Source: Gossypium raimondii (Eukaryota; Streptophyta; Magnoliopsida; Malvales; Malvaceae). From it: DNA of 64,000 nt. The position numbers and the translations under genes are program-made. The stretch covers positions 48,663,890 to 48,727,889 of the forward strand of contig NC_068576.1 in NCBI RefSeq assembly GCF_025698545.1, read 5' to 3'. Positions 59,435 to 64,000 of the stretch are shown here, piece after piece (positions within the stretch are counted from its first letter, which is position 1; every line of letters begins with the position of its first letter). Under the pieces are notes generated by a model. That model ran no database searches and was not told where the DNA came from. It was given only the letters and a program-made list of their open reading frames with translations.

Positions 59435-60538
59435 ATGGCAGACAGTAACTGTGTTGCCATCGTCATTGGGGTTACCGGGCTTGTTGGAAGAGAGCTAACC
59501 AAAAGGCTCATCTCAAAATCCAAGTGGAAGATCTATGGTGTAGCTCGACAACCTGAAATAATACCCATCAAAAGTTCTAGCTACCATTTCATACCCTGTG
59601 ACCTGTTAGATCCATTTGAAACCAAGCAGAAGCTATCAATACTGCATGATGTGACTCATGTTTTTTGGGTCACTTGGGCTTCCCAGCATCCATTGGATAC
59701 TGCTGAGTGTTGTGAGGAAAACAAGGCAATGTTGTCCAATGTCTTGAGTGCCATCCTCCCCATAGCAAAGGGGATGAAGCATTTTGTCCTTCAAACAGGG
59801 ATGAGTCATTATGTACCCGTGGCTGTGAATGGGAAAACAACCCATTTGTTCGATGAAGAATGGCCAAGACCGAAAGTGAGCTCCAACTTTTACTACGTCC
59901 TTGAAGATACCCTCCATGAGAGATTGGATGGTAAGGTGGGTTGGACTGTGCATAGGCCTGGCTTGTTAATGGGTAGTTCTAATAGGACTTTGTTTAATTT
60001 CATAGGGAGTTTATGTGTTTATGGTACTGTTTGTAAGCATTTGAACCTCCCTTTTGTGTTTGGAGGGACAAGTGAGTGTTGGGAAGAGAGTTATATAGAC
60101 GGCTCCGATGCCAGACTCGTCGCCGAACAACAAATTTGGGCAGCCACCAGGAATGGCGATGGAGTGTCTTCCAACGGCGAGGCGTTCAATGCAATCAACG
60201 GTTCGAGTTTCAGTTGGAAGGAGATATGGCCAATATTGGGAAAGAAATTTGGAGTTAGAGTGCCTAAAGAGACGTGTATGGAGGAATTTTGGTATACGAG
60301 GGCCATGGGAGACAAGAAAAGGGTATGGGAAGAAATAGTGGAGAAGGAAAGGTTGGTGGAGACGAAGATGGAAGAGTTGGCAAATTGGCAATTCATGGAC
60401 ATCTTGTTTAGGTTCCGAGCCAAACTGTTGGGGTCCAGAGCTAAAGTTGATGGGCTGAGTTTTACAATGAGATGCAACACACTTGATTCAATCTTGTATT
60501 GGATTGATGTCATGAGACATGAAAACTTCATTCCCTAA
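59435..60538 (+). CDS. PRISE-family reductase (progesterone 5-beta-reductase / iridoid synthase-like)
   Basis: A single exon of 367 residues, an atypical short-chain dehydrogenase with a Rossmann fold. The NADPH motif [10 protein letters not shown] is at residues 12-21 and YGVARQP, an NADPH phosphate contact, at 34-40. The family motifs [30 protein letters not shown] (151-158), VHRPGLLMG and AEQQIWAA are in order. The catalytic Tyr corresponds to Y154. The catalytic Lys of the family (K147 in Digitalis P5betaR, in TGTKHY) is Ser124 here. The protein lacks about 25 N-terminal residues present in the Digitalis enzyme, before the Rossmann motif. PRISE enzymes reduce activated C=C bonds of enones with NADPH, including progesterone and 8-oxogeranial. 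The substrate here cannot be stated. The absent Lys may lower or change activity. Confidence 0.92.
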   Translation: MADSNCVAIVIGVTGLVGRELTKRLISKSKWKIYGVARQPEIIPIKSSSYHFIPCDLLDPFETKQKLSILHDVTHVFWVTWASQHPLDTAECCEENKAMLSNVLSAILPIAKGMKHFVLQTGMSHYVPVAVNGKTTHLFDEEWPRPKVSSNFYYVLEDTLHERLDGKVGWTVHRPGLLMGSSNRTLFNFIGSLCVYGTVCKHLNLPFVFGGTSECWEESYIDGSDARLVAEQQIWAATRNGDGVSSNGEAFNAINGSSFSWKEIWPILGKKFGVRVPKETCMEEFWYTRAMGDKKRVWEEIVEKERLVETKMEELANWQFMDILFRFRAKLLGSRAKVDGLSFTMRCNTLDSILYWIDVMRHENFIP

Positions 60539-60754
60539 GCATTTTCTTTACAAAAATAAATTAAAGAAAATATGAGTTATGGAAGCAAGCAACCGTTTCT
60601 TGATTATCAATGTTCTGATACATGAAGTCATACTTTAATGCCTCCAAATATCTTTTATTTTCTATCATATTATTAAATAATTATAAATTTAAAAAAATTA
60701 TAATTTAATAAATTTTATGATAATTATATACTTAAAAATAATTATAATTTAATC

Positions 60755-60895
60755 GATTGAGTCTTAGTTCGATTGACATAGGTATTGTTGTCGTGAGTTC
60801 AAGTGCGTTGAAGCGCATGACCCTTCTATTTATGGGTTGGAGAGGCATTATGGGTAGTTCTAGGCATTATGTTAAAAAGAACATATATGATCGCA
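60755..60895 (+). repeat. SINE-like element, best copy of its family
   Basis: Starts GATTGAGTCTTAGTTCGATT, then GAGTTCAAGTGCGTTGAAGC (B-box-like), CTTCTATTTATGGGTTGGAG and GGTAGTTCTAGGCATTATGT, ending AAAAAGAACATA. The words TTAGTTCGATTG and GAGTTCAAGTGC fit degenerate A and B boxes of RNA polymerase III. Copies: 40457-40612 and, more diverged, 17562-17660. Confidence 0.6.
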
Positions 60896-61729
60896 ACTTA
60901 TAATGAGATTATTCAAAAAATATATAATTTAATTTATAATTATTAGTTAAAAAAGTTGTGCTAATTTTAAAATAGAATTATTACTTGAATAAAACTCTAA
61001 GTATAAAATATAATAAAAAAATATGATAATTATAATTATAATTTTAAATTAAAATTATTAGTTAAAAATTAGTTCACATAAAAAAGTTGTACTAATTTTA
61101 TTGATGTAAAATAGAGTTATTACTCAAATAAAAATCTCAACATATTAATTATCACTTAATTAATATTAGAGTTATATACCAATTATTTAAGCTCAACTTT
61201 ATAAATACCGTCGACATATATATTTACGAAAAAATTATCGATAAAAAATAAGAGGTTGTTATCATTTATAAGTTAGAATTATATATAAAAACAATGGTTT
61301 TTCGAATAAGCAATATTGAATCATATTCAAATTATAATGGTACTAAAAAATAGAAAATTGTTTTAATTATTAATGAGGTAATAATATTATGGTTTTTTTA
61401 ATAATTATGTTGTATATTAGTTATAATTGGATCTATCTGTTATTATTTTGGTATATGCGGAAAATATTTCATGAACTTATTTAAAAAAATAAATTTTAAT
61501 CATTATTATTAATATAGTTGAAATCACTTGTAACGCACGTAAAAAGAAAAAATCTAAGATAAAAAGTTACACCAGTTGAATCTAAACTTGTAAAAAGAAT
61601 TAATGAAAAGATTGTTAATTTATTCAAATTTGATGACAAATATCGAATAAGAAGCTGCAATGAGTATGTAGACAAAAAAAAAAAAACACCCCTTGACTTG
61701 TTGTATGATAGGGTGCTCCAGACGGGTGA

Positions 61730-61965
61730 AGTCAAATTTTTTATAAGTAGAAATTAAATTATAAATTTTATGATAATAAAAATATAATTTTACCGCTTTA
61801 ATAGCCTATATCTTTATAAGTTTTAAAAGATTAAATCAAAATTTTATATTTTAGGGATGGTTAAAGTGTAATTTTACTTTTACTAATTTAAAATTTTAAA
61901 ATTTTAAAAACTTAAATAAATTTTTTATTATTTTAGAGGTCCCTGAGAAAACATATCATTTTAGT
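61730..61965. repeat. Dispersed repeat family E, second copy
   Basis: Shares ATAGCCTATATCTTTATAAG, AAGATTAAATCAAAATTTTA, TTTAGGGATGGTTAAAGTGT and CTAATTTAAAATTTTAAAAT with the copy at 58260-58505. The G-rich ends are more decayed here. Confidence 0.55.
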
Positions 61966-62504
61966 ATCTATTTTTGCTCTTCTATTATCATTTCTTCTAT
62001 CCCATTCCCATTACCTTATTTTACATTTCTCTTACAAAATTCTCATTAACAGATCAAATAATTTCATGCGTAAAAAGTCTAGAAGGCTAAAAAACTATAA
62101 AATTTCTAAAACTAATTATAAAAACATTGAAATTTCTTATCAACCGATCAAATAATGTCACACATAAATTTGGCTCTCAATATTTACAATTTTTGGTCAA
62201 TTTGGCCATTATTCTTTTTAAGTTAAATTTGGTTATTAACTTTTAAAAAGATTCAATTCATTTTTTAAATGAAAATACCGACTAAAAATTAATTTTTAGT
62301 GATGTTGACATGGGTGTGGCAGTCCACATATATTCAAAATTATAAAATATTCAAAAAATTAAAAGTTAATAAAATTTAAAAAATTAACATGAAGTATATG
62401 TGAATTATCATGAAATGCTATGTTTAAAAAATATATTCGTGTATCTTTCATCATATCTAGTTTACCAAGTTTGGTTTTGTCAATGGTCAATTTTGTTATT
62501 AGGG

Positions 62505-62978
62505 AGCAAAGTTTTCATTTAAGTTATTGAACTATTCAAAAGTTTTTATTTAAGCCATTAGGCTATTAAGTTTTTCTTTTTAAAGTTTTGCCAACAAGCT
62601 CCAAGTGATGATTTGACGATTGGTACAGTGGATCAATACCTATCGATGAGTAGAAAAACATATTTTAGATCAAAGTAAATCTAACGGTTAGTGTTGGAGA
62701 TTGGAGAAAAAAATTGTTTGAATTTTAGTTTACAGATTCATGACATCTAAAGATATTTCATGAAATAAAAATTGAATTGTAGAGAAAAGGGGAAATATAA
62801 CTTTTGATTGGTGCAGACAGTACAAACATAGAAAACTATATAGTATCGATTTTAACAGCTAAGTAACTTAAATGAAAACTTTTGAATACTTCAATTTCCA
62901 AATTGTTATTTTTTTTAGTTAAGTAACCAAAATGAAAATTTACCCATAATTTAGTTACTAATGATGTAGTTTACCCTT
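62505..62978. mobile_element. MITE-like element, family B, copy 2 (about 475 bp)
   Basis: Shares with copy 1 (9391-9932) the words TTTGCCAACAAGC, ATTTGACGATTGGTACAGTG, GGAGATTGGAGAAAAA, CTTTTGATTGGTGCAGACAG and AGAAAACTATATAGTATCGA in the same order. The ends form inverted repeats (TTGAACTATTCAAAAGTTTT against AAAACTTTTGAATACTTCAA). Confidence 0.72.
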
Positions 62979-63785
62979 TTCTAATAGAGTCAATGTATTG
63001 GGGTAAACATTGTAATGGAAGTGAAGTTTATATCCTCAACTGTTGTGCAAAATTCTTTTTAAGTTCCAAGCTGAGAAAACCGGGAAATTTTAGGGGGAAA
63101 TTTTTGCATTAAGCCTAAATAAATTTCAAAATTGTATTCACTATCACTTATTTAACATGAATCAAACTCCCTTCATTTAGAAGGGGCATAATATTTGAAT
63201 GGAATCAATCATTCTCTAACAAGAAAGACAAGAAGTTGTTTAATATACAGCCCTGCAAATTACGGGCATATATCATTTTACAATAAAATCCGATAGAAAT
63301 TTGAAAGTACACATTGTTGTTTGTCTTGTAAGTATACAATTGAGTCCAAACTGCAACACCAAGCTATTTGATGTCTAATGTTGTCAAGATAATAACCAAC
63401 TATTCCAGGCTCGCCTCGACTGCTGAAGCTCAAGCTTGACCATTTTCCATTCCTTTCAGAAGAAAAAAACGGAGTTAATTAAATCATCAATCGAGTTAGC
63501 GAATAAGAAATAAGCGAAACTTGATTAAATCATCAATCGAGTTAGCGAATAAGAAATAAGCGAAACTTGTAATGTTTTACATGTTTCATTAAATATCACA
63601 TATGCATGACCTTCAGCCAAAGTAGGATACATACAGGCTCGGTGCAACTTGCCTAGAGCTTAACACTAACTGAATTGAATTTGAGTTTATTTTTCAAGCA
63701 AAACATGATTAGCTTATGACTATGAGTATATGTGTCTTAAATTTGCTGTAGACTCTACCTCACCAGAACTTTGAATGCAAAGGAG
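62979..63785. other. Downstream flank of the edge gene, with a 46-bp tandem duplication
   Basis: Probably 3' UTR and flank of the minus-strand gene that enters at the right edge. The part at 63478-63569 is a perfect two-unit tandem repeat, listed separately. Nothing else coding is seen. Confidence 0.4.
63478..63569. repeat. Perfect tandem duplication of a 46-bp unit
   Basis: The unit beginning ATTAAATCATCAATCGAGTT and ending AAGAAATAAGCGAAACTTG occupies 63478-63523 and again 63524-63569, with no mismatch. A perfect match implies a recent event, or copy-number variation between accessions. Confidence 0.9.
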
Positions 63786-64000
63786 TTATAGATCAACACC
63801 CTCATCAAGGCCTTTGGAACCAATCATCACATTCGAGTCAAGTTGCTTGTCAAACTTCTTTTTCCTCCTTGCTTCAAATTCTTCGAATCCATCCATCTAT
63901 ATATGCATATGTTTTGGTTAATTAAAGCATATAAAGCTTATGAGATCTTTCTGGAATATTTGAATCAATTCAAGGAGAATGGAGAAGCTTACTTGTTGAA
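63786..64000 (-). CDS. Unidentified gene, last two exons only (runs off the right edge)
   Basis: The terminal exon 63786-63896 encodes MDGFEEFEARRKKKF, then DKQLDSNVMIG and GLDEGVDL, and stops with TAA. It is preceded by an acceptor (CATATATAG). The exon before it ends at 63993 with a good donor (CAACAA then GTAAGC) and continues beyond the window. The internal Met may be the first residue of this exon and not the protein start. The tail is short and highly charged. I do not recognise the family. Confidence 0.5.

Larger units (their letters stand above)
60539..62504. other. AT-rich intergenic DNA after the reductase gene
   Basis: The first 150 or so bases are the reductase 3' UTR. The rest is AT-rich and holds the SINE-like copy at 60755 and a family E copy at 61730-61965. 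Phrases near 62160-62270 (TTGGTCAATTTGGCCATTAT) resemble those at 53460-53600. No gene seen. Confidence 0.5.

Noticed and set aside
59636-60531. Long antisense frames (105, 126 and 146 codons) opposite the reductase
   Set aside because: They are shadows of a well-supported single-exon gene on the plus strand; their translations match nothing that I know.
1-64000. CRISPR arrays, operons, prophage or integrated bacterial genes
   Set aside because: All genes have plant introns or plant-specific families; no array of equal spacers and no bacterial-type gene spacing is present.
1-64000. Complete LTR retrotransposon or LINE
   Set aside because: No reverse transcriptase, integrase, RNase H or gag-like frame and no paired long terminal repeats could be recognised, despite the repeat-rich setting.

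Overview
This is a 64 kb stretch of AT-rich plant nuclear DNA. Gene structure (GT-AG introns, 72-nt LRR exons, 5' UTR introns) and the protein families present (remorin, GS-OX-clade flavin monooxygenase, heparanase-like GH79, SNAP33 SNARE, ISD11, PRISE reductase) indicate a eudicot. The short dispersed repeats between genes are of kinds I associate with cotton (Gossypium, Malvaceae); that genus call is from memory and is not proven here.

Layout: a flavin-containing monooxygenase (minus, 1063-3762); about 10 kb of repeat-rich DNA; a remorin (minus, 13593-14774); about 6 kb of repeat-rich DNA; a heparanase-like GH79 enzyme (plus, 20745-23493) converging on a secreted LRR protein (minus, 24635-28698); ISD11/LYRM4 (plus, 31640-31924, intronless); SNAP33-type t-SNARE (minus, 34215-36063, with a 5' UTR intron to about 37085); about 5 kb very AT-rich DNA; a coiled-coil protein (minus, 43781-47600); a damaged multi-zinc-finger gene (minus, 49071 to about 51540); about 8 kb of repeats including a 27-bp minisatellite; an intronless PRISE-family reductase (plus, 59435-60538); and the last exons of an unidentified minus-strand gene at the right edge. 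All exon junctions quoted were read by eye and checked for reading-frame continuity. The genes are ordinary single host genes. They do not form a cluster or shared pathway.

The noncoding part is dominated by short non-autonomous elements: at least six families of inverted-repeat (MITE-like) elements, a roughly 150-bp terminal-inverted-repeat family that recurs in introns of three or more genes, and tRNA-like SINE fossils. I saw no reverse transcriptase, transposase or integrase reading frame and no intact retroelement. The most unusual items are the zinc-finger gene (triplicated intron/exon edge, in-frame TGA, lost zinc ligand, no in-frame ATG found) and the PRISE reductase with serine where the family's catalytic lysine sits. 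I found nothing that I would call a new multi-gene system.
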